Numbered from the stretch's first letter, positions 1 to 6,844 are shown. The stretch is 13,846 bases of DNA from JBEIJQ01 sp040380145 (GCA_040380145.1 JBEIJQ010000079.1:1-13846), one strand, 5' to 3'. Numbers and translations are program-made. Notes: a model not told the origin generated them from the sequence alone.

Positions 1-607
1 CCAGCCAACAATTCCGCAGAAGGGCTTCAATTTTCCTTGACGATCTACCCCGTTCCATTCTTCGAGCTTTTCCATCAGTTTGGAACGGGTCCATTTTTTT
101 GTTTCCAAAATTTGCCGGACCCCGTTCAGCGCTTGCAGGCGATTGGCGCGCAGCAGGGGGGGTGTTCAGGTTCAACACTTCCGTGATCTGTATGCCCCAT
201 TCTTCTTGCGGGCACTTGATATCTCCGGTATGTAAACCATAAGAAATCTCGGCCCGCAACTGGGGGCCGAACAAAGGCAGGGTGACGTCCGCCGAGCCCT
301 GCGATTTGTCGCAGTGCGGTTGGCCATTGATATTGCCCGGACAGCAGAGCACCATGTTCGCGTAATCGAATTTGCGGTCCGGGTGACGGGCGCGGGCCAA
401 CAGGTGCGCGATCTTGGATGTTTCGGCCTCGTTGGGATCTTTTTTGGAAAGGGGGATCCGCCTCATGCAGAACGCACAGATGTGCCCCTGCTCGGCCAAG
501 AGCGCCTGCCGCAAATCTGTGCTGGGGGCATAATCCGCGCCGGGGGTTTCCCGGTACGCTTTCCAAGACTCGGGCTCGTTGGCGGGGTTTTTATGGATGG
601 GGATCAT
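1..607 (-). CDS. ptuB: PtuB-like HNH endonuclease (Septu system / TIGR02646-like), 3' partial, frameshifted
   Basis: Seen: about 202 codons reach the left edge. The start is the ATG at 607-605, six bases after a GAGG ribosome-binding match (614-617), and it overlaps the end of the upstream ATPase gene by 17 bases. The first 150 residues carry a zinc-binding HNH pattern: CAFC (C44, C47), IAHLL with H68, FDYANM (N84), CCPGN (C88, C89, N92) and HCD (C99). After residue 149 the frame breaks in a run of seven C. Dropping one C restores a typical family C-terminus that includes RANRLQAL and KPFCGIVGW. Known: PtuB nucleases partner PtuA ATPases in Septu anti-phage defence and in some retron systems; they cleave nucleic acid once the ATPase complex is triggered. 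Inferred: this is the effector of a Septu pair. Only a few C-terminal residues should lie beyond the window. Without correction the reading frame stays open to the edge but encodes unrelated sequence. Confidence 0.85.
   Translation of the reverse strand, partial: MIPIHKNPANEPESWKAYRETPGADYAPSTDLRQALLAEQGHICAFCMRRIPLSKKDPNEAETSKIAHLLARARHPDRKFDYANMVLCCPGNINGQPHCDKSQGSADVTLPLFGPQLRAEISYGLHTGDIKCPQEEWGIQITEVLNLNTPPAARQSPASAERGPANFGNKKMDPFQTDGKARRMERGRSSRKIEALLRNCWL
156..162 (-). other. Seven-C homopolymer with +1 frameshift in ptuB
   Basis: The run is G7 on the plus strand and C7 on the coding strand. Six C would keep the family-typical C-terminus in frame, so one C is surplus. The codons here read ACC CCC CCT. 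A Pro CCC followed by C is known to be prone to +1 slippage, so an error, a real mutation, phase variation or translational recoding are all possible. Confidence 0.8.
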
Positions 608-1874
608 CTACGGCCTCGTTCAAAAAATTCAACATGGCCTCGGCCTTGGACAATTCGGGCAGATGTTCCCCCAGTTGCCCGCGCATTTGTTCCAACATTT
701 CAGCGGCCTTTCCGTACTCGCCGAGATCGATGAGTTCGAAGAGGGCCGCCAGTCGTTCTTCGACTTCGGGCGATCGGGGAACCACGCCCAGCACCGCTTG
801 TATGATGGTGGAGGCATCCAGCCCGTAGGTTTGGATTTCTTTTGCCGTATAACCTTTTCGTGCGTCAAAGCCGAGCTGGATTATTTTGTTTTGGCCGTCC
901 GGCGGAATGCCCGTCATGACCATCGGAGCATGGGAGGTGATGATGAACTGAAGTTTGGGGAATGCGTTTTGCAAACCTTTCACTACCAGCGCTTGGAGCG
1001 AGGGGTGCAGGTGCAGGTCTATCTCATCGATCAAAACGGTCCCCTCGGTCAGCGCGCAGGCCTCGGCGCCATAAATGCCCTTGTTCAGCAGCATGCACCG
1101 GAAACCGAGGTCCATCGCGATGTTCACCAGTCTTTTCAATCCGTCCGACAGGTTGCCGGTATCCACTACGCGTCCATCGGTGAGCGTGTAGAACACCTTT
1201 CCTTGGATGGGGCGGATCTCGGCTTTTTCGATCACCCGGCAACCGTTCGCCCCCAGGGCATCCGAAAGCGCTTTCAACACGCCCCCGATTTCCATCTCCC
1301 CGGTCTGGCCTTCTTGCAGGGCCAGCAGTCTCAATGTCCAGTATTTCAAGAACCCATCTCCCTGCAGGCACTCGAAATAGCCGAAGGACGGTTTGTGTGC
1401 ATATTTTTTGAAAACCTCCGCGCCGAACCGTCTCGGTTTGTGGATATCGGCCGTGGAAAAACTCGTGAAAAGAGGCAGCGCCCGTACTTGGCGGCCTTCT
1501 TTGAACATACTTTTCAAAAGATCCTTGCCGAGCGTGGCAATGGGCTTCAGGGGCGTTTTCAAAGTGGCAGCCTTGGGGGAGTTCAGTTGCAAGATGCTGC
1601 GGGTGCCCAACCACTCGAATTCGATCCGGACGGGTTCTTCGTTGGCGAGGCCTCCGTCGGCCCAAACGATGCGGAAATCCTCTTGCGACAAACCTTGGAA
1701 CCGGGTGTTTTCATCGCTGAAACCGGCAAAAAAAGATCCCAACGCGGCTCCGATGGCCCGAACGATCGTTGTTTTCCCACTGGCATTGTCGCCGATCAGC
1801 AGGTTTGTTTGTTCTGAAAACTCCAAGTCCAGGTTTTCAAAGCAGCGATAATGGCGAAGGGAAATTTTTTTCAT
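591..1874 (-). CDS. ptuA: PtuA-like AAA/ABC-type ATPase of a Septu anti-phage system
   Basis: Seen: 427 residues. The Walker A motif GDNASGKT is at about 28-35, an ABC-like signature NLSDGLK at about 241-247, Walker B TVLIDEID at about 279-286, and the switch motif ITSHAP at about 312-317. The order and spacing are those of SMC/OLD-like AAA ATPases. The C-terminal 60 residues (EERLAALFELIDLGEY and onward) form a charged helical tail as in PtuA proteins. The start was set at the ATG at 1874 because MKKISLRHYRC is the normal opening of the family; the in-frame extension to 1901 begins only with TTG. Known: PtuA oligomerises, binds nucleotide and controls the PtuB nuclease. Context: ptuB follows immediately with overlapping ends, so the two are co-transcribed and probably translationally coupled. 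No reverse transcriptase is nearby, so this is a stand-alone Septu and not a retron module. Base composition is lower in GC than core neighbours (31 of 60 in 1381-1440), which fits acquisition. Confidence 0.88.
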   Translation of the reverse strand: MKKISLRHYRCFENLDLEFSEQTNLLIGDNASGKTTIVRAIGAALGSFFAGFSDENTRFQGLSQEDFRIVWADGGLANEEPVRIEFEWLGTRSILQLNSPKAATLKTPLKPIATLGKDLLKSMFKEGRQVRALPLFTSFSTADIHKPRRFGAEVFKKYAHKPSFGYFECLQGDGFLKYWTLRLLALQEGQTGEMEIGGVLKALSDALGANGCRVIEKAEIRPIQGKVFYTLTDGRVVDTGNLSDGLKRLVNIAMDLGFRCMLLNKGIYGAEACALTEGTVLIDEIDLHLHPSLQALVVKGLQNAFPKLQFIITSHAPMVMTGIPPDGQNKIIQLGFDARKGYTAKEIQTYGLDASTIIQAVLGVVPRSPEVEERLAALFELIDLGEYGKAAEMLEQMRGQLGEHLPELSKAEAMLNFLNEAVDDPHP

Positions 1875-1918
1875 CCGACTATCGGGGGCCAATGTGTGCA
1901 AAGGAAATTTTTTTTGGA

Positions 1919-1926
1919 CAAAGTTA
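1919..1926 (-). promoter_or_regulatory. Bacteroidota -7 box TAACTTTG for ptuAB
   Basis: The minus strand reads TAACTTTG, an exact match to the Bacteroidota -7 consensus TANNTTTG, 44 bases before the chosen ptuA start. A TTG lies only 13 bases further upstream, so the -33 element is poor. Position and orientation fit a promoter for the ptuA-ptuB operon. Confidence 0.5.
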
Positions 1927-1930
1927 CAAG

Positions 1931-2077
1931 AGAAAAAAGCAATCGCTCCATGGTGCTGACCACCGCTTCCACCTCAAGCAGTCCGAAAAAGCCCTCATCC
2001 TCGCCGTGGACGGTGTGAAGGGCCTCGCCGGCGCCTACAGGGTGCTGCAGGAGGTGCGGGGGAACTGCGGGGAGTGA
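1931..2077 (+). pseudogene. Possible 3' remnant of an unrecognised gene
   Basis: Seen: an open plus-strand stretch ending in TGA at 2075-2077 whose codons from about 1950 are strongly GC-ending (GCC CTC ATC CTC GCC GTG GAC), like the core genes of this window and unlike the neighbouring ptuA. It encodes the C-terminal-looking residues SEKALILAVDGVKGLAGAY and about ten more. There is no convincing start, and the sequence upstream becomes A-rich at the ptuA promoter. Inferred: the tail of a host gene truncated when the defence cassette arrived. I do not recognise the family. The minus frame is also partly open, so chance coding bias cannot be excluded. Confidence 0.25.
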
Positions 2078-2083
2078 AGCATA

Positions 2084-2125
2084 TTTTTTCCGAAAAAAGC
2101 CTCATCCCCGACGGTCTTTGACCGT
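2084..2125. terminator. Hairpins at the end of the ABC ATPase gene, possible weak terminator
   Basis: ACGGTC-TTT-GACCGT (2111-2125) is a perfect six-pair hairpin inside the last codons of the ABC ATPase. On the minus strand it is followed about a dozen bases later by six T. TTTTTT-CCG-AAAAAA (2084-2098) forms a second, A/T-only inverted repeat between the ABC gene and the plus-strand remnant. Together they could end transcription in either direction, but neither is a textbook intrinsic terminator. Confidence 0.3.
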
Positions 2126-2821
2126 TACCTTGGACGGGTTGCGCTGATCGGATTCGATCAGGCCGTCGCGGAGGCGCACGACCCGGTGCGCGTGCTCGGC
2201 GATGTCCGGTTCGTGGGTGACGAGGATCACGGTGTTGCCCTTGGCCTGGATGTCTTCCAGCAGGGCCATGATCTCGATGGACGTTTTGCTGTCGAGGTTG
2301 CCCGTGGGCTCGTCGGCGAGGATGATGGAGGGGCGGTTGACCAAGGCCCGGGCAATGGCCACGCGCTGGCGCTGGCCGCCCGAAAGTTCGTTGGGCTTGT
2401 GCTCCACCCGGTCGCCCAGGCCGACGGAGCGAAGGGCCTCGTAGGCGCGGTCGAGCCGCTCGGAGCGGGAAATGCCGGCGTACACCAACGGAAGGGCCAC
2501 GTTTTCGAGCGCGCTGAGCCGCGGCAACAAGTTGAAGGTCTGGAAAATGAATCCGATCTCGTGGTTGCGGATGGCCGCCAGTTCGTTGTCGGACATGCTC
2601 CCCACATCGTTGCCGTTGAGCAGGTAGGTGCCGGAGGTGGGCGTGTCGAGGCAGCCCAGCATGTTCATCAAAGTGGACTTGCCCGAGCCGGAAGGCCCCA
2701 TCAGCGCCACATAGTCGTTGCGCTCGATCTGCAGCGACACATCCTGCAGGGCGTGGATTTCCTGGGAGCCCATGACATAGGTCTTGCGCAGGTTTCGGAT
2801 GTCGATGACGTTTTCCGGCAT
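2102..2821 (-). CDS. ABC transporter ATP-binding protein, MacB/LolD type
   Basis: Seen: 239 residues with every ABC ATPase motif: Walker A GPSGSGKST (42-50), Q-loop in FIFQTFNLLP (Q94), signature LSGGQ (146-150), Walker B IILADEP (166-172), the D-loop and switch histidine H203. The TGNLDS stretch after Walker B and the FQTFNLLPRLSALENV region are typical of the MacB/LolD/FtsE subfamily (TCDB 3.A.1.125/122). The ATG at 2821 was chosen because MPENVIDIRNLRKTY is the normal family opening; the longer upstream frame is not conserved-looking. Known: these ATPases power mechanotransmission-type permeases that move lipoproteins, macrolides or peptides across the envelope without passing substrate through the inner membrane. 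Context: no permease gene is present; downstream lie only a possible gene remnant and the Septu cassette. The substrate cannot be assigned. The gene is divergent from the deoxynucleoside kinase across 163 bases. Confidence 0.9.
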   Translation of the reverse strand: MPENVIDIRNLRKTYVMGSQEIHALQDVSLQIERNDYVALMGPSGSGKSTLMNMLGCLDTPTSGTYLLNGNDVGSMSDNELAAIRNHEIGFIFQTFNLLPRLSALENVALPLVYAGISRSERLDRAYEALRSVGLGDRVEHKPNELSGGQRQRVAIARALVNRPSIILADEPTGNLDSKTSIEIMALLEDIQAKGNTVILVTHEPDIAEHAHRVVRLRDGLIESDQRNPSKVTVKDRRG

Positions 2822-2940
2822 ATTTTCGGGAAAAAAAAGGAGAGGGACGGGCGTTGTCCGAATTTTTCCACAAATTAAACAAGAATTGCTTTTGTCCGCA
2901 AAAGAACGGCCCTTTACGGGGCGAGAAAAAACAAAAACAT

Positions 2941-2948
2941 TAACTTTG
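2941..2948 (+). promoter_or_regulatory. Bacteroidota -7 box TAACTTTG for the deoxynucleoside kinase
   Basis: TAACTTTG matches TANNTTTG exactly and lies 36 bases before the kinase ATG. The -33 region is not clear (TTTA at 2913-2916 is the nearest candidate). The box sits in the 163-base divergent spacer 2822-2984, in which I see no other gene. The minus-strand ABC gene has only a weak match (TTAATTTG at 2871-2878). Confidence 0.5.
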
Positions 2949-2984
2949 GCCACCCAAACACTCCACCAGCACCGAGCCGGCCTT

Positions 2985-3629
2985 ATGAACCCCTCCCCGA
3001 ACAAAGTGCCCTTGCGCCACATCGCCATTGCCGGCAACATCGGCGCGGGCAAGACAACCCTTTGCAATCTGCTCGCCAAGCATTTCAATTGGGAGGTCAA
3101 CTTCGAGTCCACCGACGACAACCCCTACCTGAGCGACTTTTACCACGACATGCAGCGGTGGTCGTTCAACCTGCAGGTGTATTTTCTCAACAGCCGTTAC
3201 CAGCAGATCCTCGACATCCAAAAGGGCGACAAGACCGTGGTGCAGGACCGCACCATCTATGAGGACGCGCACATTTTCGCGCCCAACCTCCACGATATGG
3301 GACTGATGGCCGCCCGGGATTTCGAAAACTACTACACCCTCTTCAAAACGATGACCTCGCAGATCCGCCCCCCCGATCTGCTCATCTACCTGCGCACCGG
3401 TATCCCCACCCTGGTGGACCACATCCAAAAGCGCGGCCGCGACTACGAGGGCAGCATCAGCCTCGATTACCTGCGCCGCCTGAACGACCGGTACGAAAAC
3501 TGGATCGGAGGGTATGTGGAAGGCAAATTGCTCATCTTGGACAACGACAACCTCGATTTCGAGGCCAACAAAGAAGACCTCGGTCAGGTGATCGACAAGA
3601 TCCAGCGCGAGTTGTACGGACTTTTTTAG
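2985..3629 (+). CDS. Deoxynucleoside kinase (dNK/dGK family)
   Basis: Seen: 214 residues. The P-loop GNIGAGKTT (17-25) follows the first beta strand, and NPYLSDFYHD (46-55) is followed by WSFNLQVYFL, which lines the substrate pocket in this family. QDRTIYED (87-94) is the DRS/ERS-type motif that contacts the nucleoside, and RGRDYE (150-155) belongs to the arginine-rich lid. The length matches bacterial members. The ATG at 2985 was preferred over upstream starts because it is downstream of the promoter box and puts the P-loop at the usual distance. Known: these enzymes phosphorylate deoxyadenosine, deoxyguanosine or deoxycytidine to the monophosphate with ATP in cytosolic salvage. Specificity cannot be read securely here. 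The gene stands alone and converges with the glycan operon; paired hairpins follow its stop codon. Confidence 0.92.
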   Translation: MNPSPNKVPLRHIAIAGNIGAGKTTLCNLLAKHFNWEVNFESTDDNPYLSDFYHDMQRWSFNLQVYFLNSRYQQILDIQKGDKTVVQDRTIYEDAHIFAPNLHDMGLMAARDFENYYTLFKTMTSQIRPPDLLIYLRTGIPTLVDHIQKRGRDYEGSISLDYLRRLNDRYENWIGGYVEGKLLILDNDNLDFEANKEDLGQVIDKIQRELYGLF

Positions 3630-3658
3630 TGGGCGGGAAAAAAGGGGGAAGTGTCGGC

Positions 3659-3705
3659 GGTGAAAGACCCGGTTTCACCTTCTTGGTTTGTTGACCAAGA
3701 AGGTG
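3659..3705. terminator. Two overlapping, mutually exclusive hairpins between convergent genes
   Basis: The downstream hairpin is a perfect 12-pair stem, CACCTTCTTGGT (3676-3687) against 3694-3705, with a six-base loop. The upstream hairpin pairs GGTGAAA (3659-3665) with TTTCACC (3673-3679) around a seven-base loop. They share 3676-3679, so only one can form fully. The 12-pair stem is symmetric and lies between convergent genes ending at 3629 and 3769, which suits a bidirectional transcription end or an mRNA 3' stabiliser. No clean T tract follows in either direction. Confidence 0.55.
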
Positions 3706-3768
3706 GGATTCTCAGGTTGTCCGCGCCGAATGTCCATTCAGAAAGTTTCTGGAGTCGGCAGGCTCGAA

Positions 3769-4635
3769 TCAATAAGTGTCTTTAATGCCCGGCATCATTC
3801 CGAACGAGTTCTTTTCGTCGAAAAAATGGTCCAGGTCGTAGATGATCAGGGTATGGCCTTTTTCCGACCATTTGAAAAAATGGTGATAAGGGTGCGTTTC
3901 GTGCATTTGCACATGCAAAAACCAAGTTTTAGAAGAGGAGAACAACCCTTGCATCAATTTGGGCAGGTCTTCGGCACGGGCAAGGGAAATACCCCCCACT
4001 TCCAAAAAATCGAGGCGGATACCCCTGATCGTTTTGCCGCGAACCATCCCCCAGGCAAAACTATCTCCCACAACGGCACGATGTACTTGGCCGGGATGTT
4101 CTCTGGATTTCCATTCATAAATTTCTTGTTCGTCGGCATAGAGTCCCCCGTTGTCCGTCAGCGGTTGGTCGGATCGCAGGTAGTATTTTTCCCAAAAAGG
4201 AAACCGTCCGATGATCAGTTTATCCAATGGATAATCTTTGAAGCGCAAATTTTTTACAAAAATCGGATGTGAATTGCCGTTCGGAAATCCAAGAATGAAT
4301 TTGGCCCCAAAATCTTCTTTGAGAACGACTTTGGCCTTTTCGATGATCGAACTGAAAACGCCCTTTCCTCGGTGTGCCGGATCGGTGGCCGTCCAACAAC
4401 TTTGATAGGCGATTATTTCGCGTCCATTTTGAAAAAAACGATGGGGGATAAAAGCATTGAATCCCGCCAATTCTCCTTGCGAGAATGCACCAAGGTAAAC
4501 AGGGTGGAGTCCCGAACAGGTTTGAGTATTGCCCAAAAAACCGGACAAACTCATAGAGGTTCCGTGTACGCTGTTGAGCAGCGAAACAAGGGCATCGTCG
4601 GGTACGATGGGGCGGATTTCCAACAATCCAGGCAT
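3769..4635 (-). CDS. GNAT-family N-acetyltransferase of a glycan operon
   Basis: Seen: 288 residues. The acetyl-CoA binding region is at about 80-100, with CWTATDPAHRGKGVFSSII forming strand 4, the phosphate-binding turn (R89 G90 K91 G92) and the following helix. The residues around NGNSHPIFVKNLRF (about 118-131) match the second half of the GNAT fold. The C-terminal 150 residues form an extra domain of unknown role that is rich in aromatic residues and histidine. Known: such enzymes move an acetyl group, or rarely another acyl group, from CoA to an amine; in polysaccharide loci the acceptor is often an amino sugar. Context: third gene of a minus-strand operon, seven bases after the propeller gene. 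The region is notably A+T rich (20 GC of 60 in 4201-4260). The acceptor is unknown; amino-sugar acetylation is inferred from context only. Confidence 0.75.
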   Translation of the reverse strand: MPGLLEIRPIVPDDALVSLLNSVHGTSMSLSGFLGNTQTCSGLHPVYLGAFSQGELAGFNAFIPHRFFQNGREIIAYQSCWTATDPAHRGKGVFSSIIEKAKVVLKEDFGAKFILGFPNGNSHPIFVKNLRFKDYPLDKLIIGRFPFWEKYYLRSDQPLTDNGGLYADEQEIYEWKSREHPGQVHRAVVGDSFAWGMVRGKTIRGIRLDFLEVGGISLARAEDLPKLMQGLFSSSKTWFLHVQMHETHPYHHFFKWSEKGHTLIIYDLDHFFDEKNSFGMMPGIKDTY

Positions 4636-4642
4636 AAAAGGC

Positions 4643-5542
4643 CTATTGGTTTAGGGTTTTGAAAAAAGCGTGGACAAAATTATTGACCAAATAGTCTTCG
4701 TGGGATCCATCGCTCACATACAGGTTTTTGTCCTTGAACCGAACATGGTTGAAGTGATGGACACCTTGTTTTTGCCAGGGATGATTTTTGGGGAGAAAAT
4801 CCTCCGTATGTATTTTTTCAACATAAGCAGCGGGAGAAAGTTCCTTGATCTCCAAAAGCGAAACTTTTTCGCCGTAGGTTTTGTGGCAGTCCTGGGCCAA
4901 CCGAAAAAGTCCCTTGCCCTCGACCTGAAAGGGCGTGCCGGCCGAGCGGGAAATGCGCTTGTCCGTTGTCAACGGCGAACAAGGATGCGGTTCAAAAGCC
5001 CCATCGAGTTCCGGCGCAAAAAACAAGTGCAGCCGATATTCCAGATCGGTCGCCCAAAGATAAACGCCTTCTTCTCGAAACAAAACCGAGGTGTCCAGAA
5101 AAGACCCCTCCAACAACTTTCGATCTTTTTGCCATCCCAATGGAAAATCAGTCGCCCGATAAAGCCAAACGGCGCCCGACTCGTGGGTTTCGGGGATCAT
5201 CCAACAGGTGCCGTTCCGCAAAAAAACCTGCGGATAGGACAGGTGGAACGGCTCGTCCAACACCAGGCCGTGAAAGGTCCAATCCTGTAGATCTGCGGTA
5301 CTGTATGCAATGATCTTGCCGAGTTCGAACTCGCGCTGGCGTTCCAAAAAAAGGTACAACCGATCTTCAAATACCAACAAAAACGGATCTGCCAGCGTAT
5401 GGGCATGGAGTTTTTCCGTCCGGAAGTTTTTAGCGGAAAACAGTTTCACCAAGGTTTCTTGGCGACGGTCTGTTGGGCCGCCCTCAAAGGAAAACAATGC
5501 GGAAGACCAAACACTTCTGTGGCGAAACAATTTGTCCAACAT
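4643..5542 (-). CDS. Stand-alone five-bladed beta-propeller protein, GINT1 N-terminal family
   Basis: Seen: 299 residues with repeated propeller-like blades. ADPFLLVFEDRLYLFLE (51-67), HLSYPQVF (100-107), CWMIPET (113-119) and LYRATDFPLGW (127-137) are the signature blocks of the glucosamine inositolphosphorylceramide transferase N-terminal family, related in fold to GH43 propellers. Further blocks are LDTSVLF (about 149-155), the HP/SP pair around 210 and the AQDC...YGEKV block around 240. No signal peptide or membrane segment is visible. Known: in plants this domain is fused to a glycosyltransferase; in bacteria it occurs alone or fused to other domains inside polysaccharide loci, with no established activity that I know of. 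Context: lies between the acyltransferase (3-base gap) and the GNAT gene (7-base gap), so all three are one operon. A role in modifying or binding a surface sugar is inferred. Family call fairly secure, function not. Confidence 0.75.
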   Translation of the reverse strand: MLDKLFRHRSVWSSALFSFEGGPTDRRQETLVKLFSAKNFRTEKLHAHTLADPFLLVFEDRLYLFLERQREFELGKIIAYSTADLQDWTFHGLVLDEPFHLSYPQVFLRNGTCWMIPETHESGAVWLYRATDFPLGWQKDRKLLEGSFLDTSVLFREEGVYLWATDLEYRLHLFFAPELDGAFEPHPCSPLTTDKRISRSAGTPFQVEGKGLFRLAQDCHKTYGEKVSLLEIKELSPAAYVEKIHTEDFLPKNHPWQKQGVHHFNHVRFKDKNLYVSDGSHEDYLVNNFVHAFFKTLNQ

Positions 5543-5545
5543 GGT

Positions 5546-6844
5546 TTAAATATGGGGTTTGATCCAACGGTCCATAAAGGCAGATGCCTTTTTTTGAAAA
5601 AACTTTTCGAACAACCAAGCGATGATGAAAATCATCGGACAGGCCAGTGCCAAGGAAATGCCCCAGGCCATGTTTTGGGCGGCGCCCCAATAAAAAAAGA
5701 ACAGCAAGACAGGGTAATGCACCAGGTACAACGCATACGAGATCCCTCCGATTTTTTCAAAAGGCATCAGAAATGCTCGAACCGCGTCAATAGCTCCTCG
5801 GGGGGCATTTATGAGGGGGAAAAAAGAAAACAGCGCGGCGACCAATGTCGAGCGGGCAATAACGGACAGCGTCCCGTCGGCCAAAGTCGTTTTCGCACAG
5901 ACCGCCAACAGCCCCAAACCAATGAAAACAACGGCGATCGTTTTTGCGCGATCCTTCCAACCGGAAAATTTTGCATCGCGGAACATGAAAAAGTACATCG
6001 TGGTTCCGAAGACCGCCCCGAAAAGCCAGTCGCTCAAAAAAGGCAATTCTACCTTTGCCAAGGGAACCGCTCGATTCACATAAAAAATCGCAAAGATCAA
6101 CCAGCTGGTCGTCACAAAATATTGGGAAGGACTCATTTGGAACCCTTTTTGGCCGGAGGCTTTCAAATAGCCTATGTACGCACCGACCACCCAAGGCCAG
6201 TAAAGAGAGGCCACATTGCCCGGAAAACTGTGGATTCCCCACCCAATGGCCGGTGCGGCCGCCAGCAAACCCAACAGGACACTGGCCGCCAACATCCGCT
6301 CCCAACCAAAACGCTGTATTGCCTTCCAAAGAAAAGGAAAGGCCAGATAGTAAACAATTTCATACGAAAGAGACCATAGTGGCGGGTTGGTCGGAAAAGT
6401 CGGAAACCATGCCCCTTTCCAAATATCCCCCAAAAACAGCAAAGAGGATAGGGTTTGGACCACATCCATTCTAACCAAGAACTTGGCGTATTCTCCGGTC
6501 AAAGCATTGCCCGCCCATATCAACGACGAGCAAAGCAACAGGGTGACCACCAATGTCGGATAAATACGACGAAAACGCTGGTAGGCGTACATTTTGATGG
6601 ATCGTCGGGAAGAAAGGTCCTTGCCATGAAAACTGTACGAAATGCTGAATCCGGAGAGAAGAAAAAAGAAAATAACGGCCTGATGCCCATAACCGCACAG
6701 CAGATTGATCAAGGGGGCCCAAAGGGGAAATTTGGCCGCAATGTCGAAGATGTCGTCGAGGTGAAACAAAAATACATGGAACGCCGCGAAACCACGGGCG
6801 GCTTCGACGATGCGGACGATCGGTTTTTTCTGAATGGGGTCCAT
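5546..6844 (-). CDS. Membrane acyltransferase 3 family protein (OafA/YrhL-like)
   Basis: Seen: 432 residues with about ten hydrophobic segments. Family motifs appear in order: ARGFAAFHVFLFHL (16-29; R17 and H28 are the conserved pair), FFFLLSGFSISYSF (59-72), RRIYP (92-96), LWSLSYEIVYYLAFPF in the middle, and the C-terminal GGISYALYLVHYP. The ATG at 6844 was chosen; the frame continues to a TTG at 6871 but those nine residues look unrelated. Known: these inner-membrane enzymes transfer acetyl or other acyl groups to exported glycans, such as O-antigen, capsule, exopolysaccharide or Nod factor. Context: first gene of the three-gene minus-strand operon, with a -7 box 78 bases upstream and divergent from parC. 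The acceptor glycan cannot be told. The SGNH domain found in some relatives is absent. Confidence 0.88.
   Translation of the reverse strand: MDPIQKKPIVRIVEAARGFAAFHVFLFHLDDIFDIAAKFPLWAPLINLLCGYGHQAVIFFFLLSGFSISYSFHGKDLSSRRSIKMYAYQRFRRIYPTLVVTLLLCSSLIWAGNALTGEYAKFLVRMDVVQTLSSLLFLGDIWKGAWFPTFPTNPPLWSLSYEIVYYLAFPFLWKAIQRFGWERMLAASVLLGLLAAAPAIGWGIHSFPGNVASLYWPWVVGAYIGYLKASGQKGFQMSPSQYFVTTSWLIFAIFYVNRAVPLAKVELPFLSDWLFGAVFGTTMYFFMFRDAKFSGWKDRAKTIAVVFIGLGLLAVCAKTTLADGTLSVIARSTLVAALFSFFPLINAPRGAIDAVRAFLMPFEKIGGISYALYLVHYPVLLFFFYWGAAQNMAWGISLALACPMIFIIAWLFEKFFQKKASAFMDRWIKPHI

Noticed and set aside
126..566. 146-codon minus-strand frame overlapping ptuB
   Set aside because: It is the shifted frame of the HNH gene. 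The CxxC, HCD and DYANM motifs are only in the other frame.
579..1817. 412-codon plus-strand frame opposite ptuA
   Set aside because: The opposite frame encodes clear ATPase motifs; the plus frame shows none and has no promoter or ribosome-binding site.
1..2101. Retron (reverse transcriptase plus structured RNA) associated with PtuAB
   Set aside because: No frame carries reverse-transcriptase motifs, and the 227 bases upstream of ptuA show no long msr/msd-like structure. Sequence left of the window cannot be judged.
1995..2882. Minus-strand 295-codon frame over the ABC ATPase
   Set aside because: Arginine/proline-rich shadow frame; the ABC motifs are read in the frame ending at 2102.
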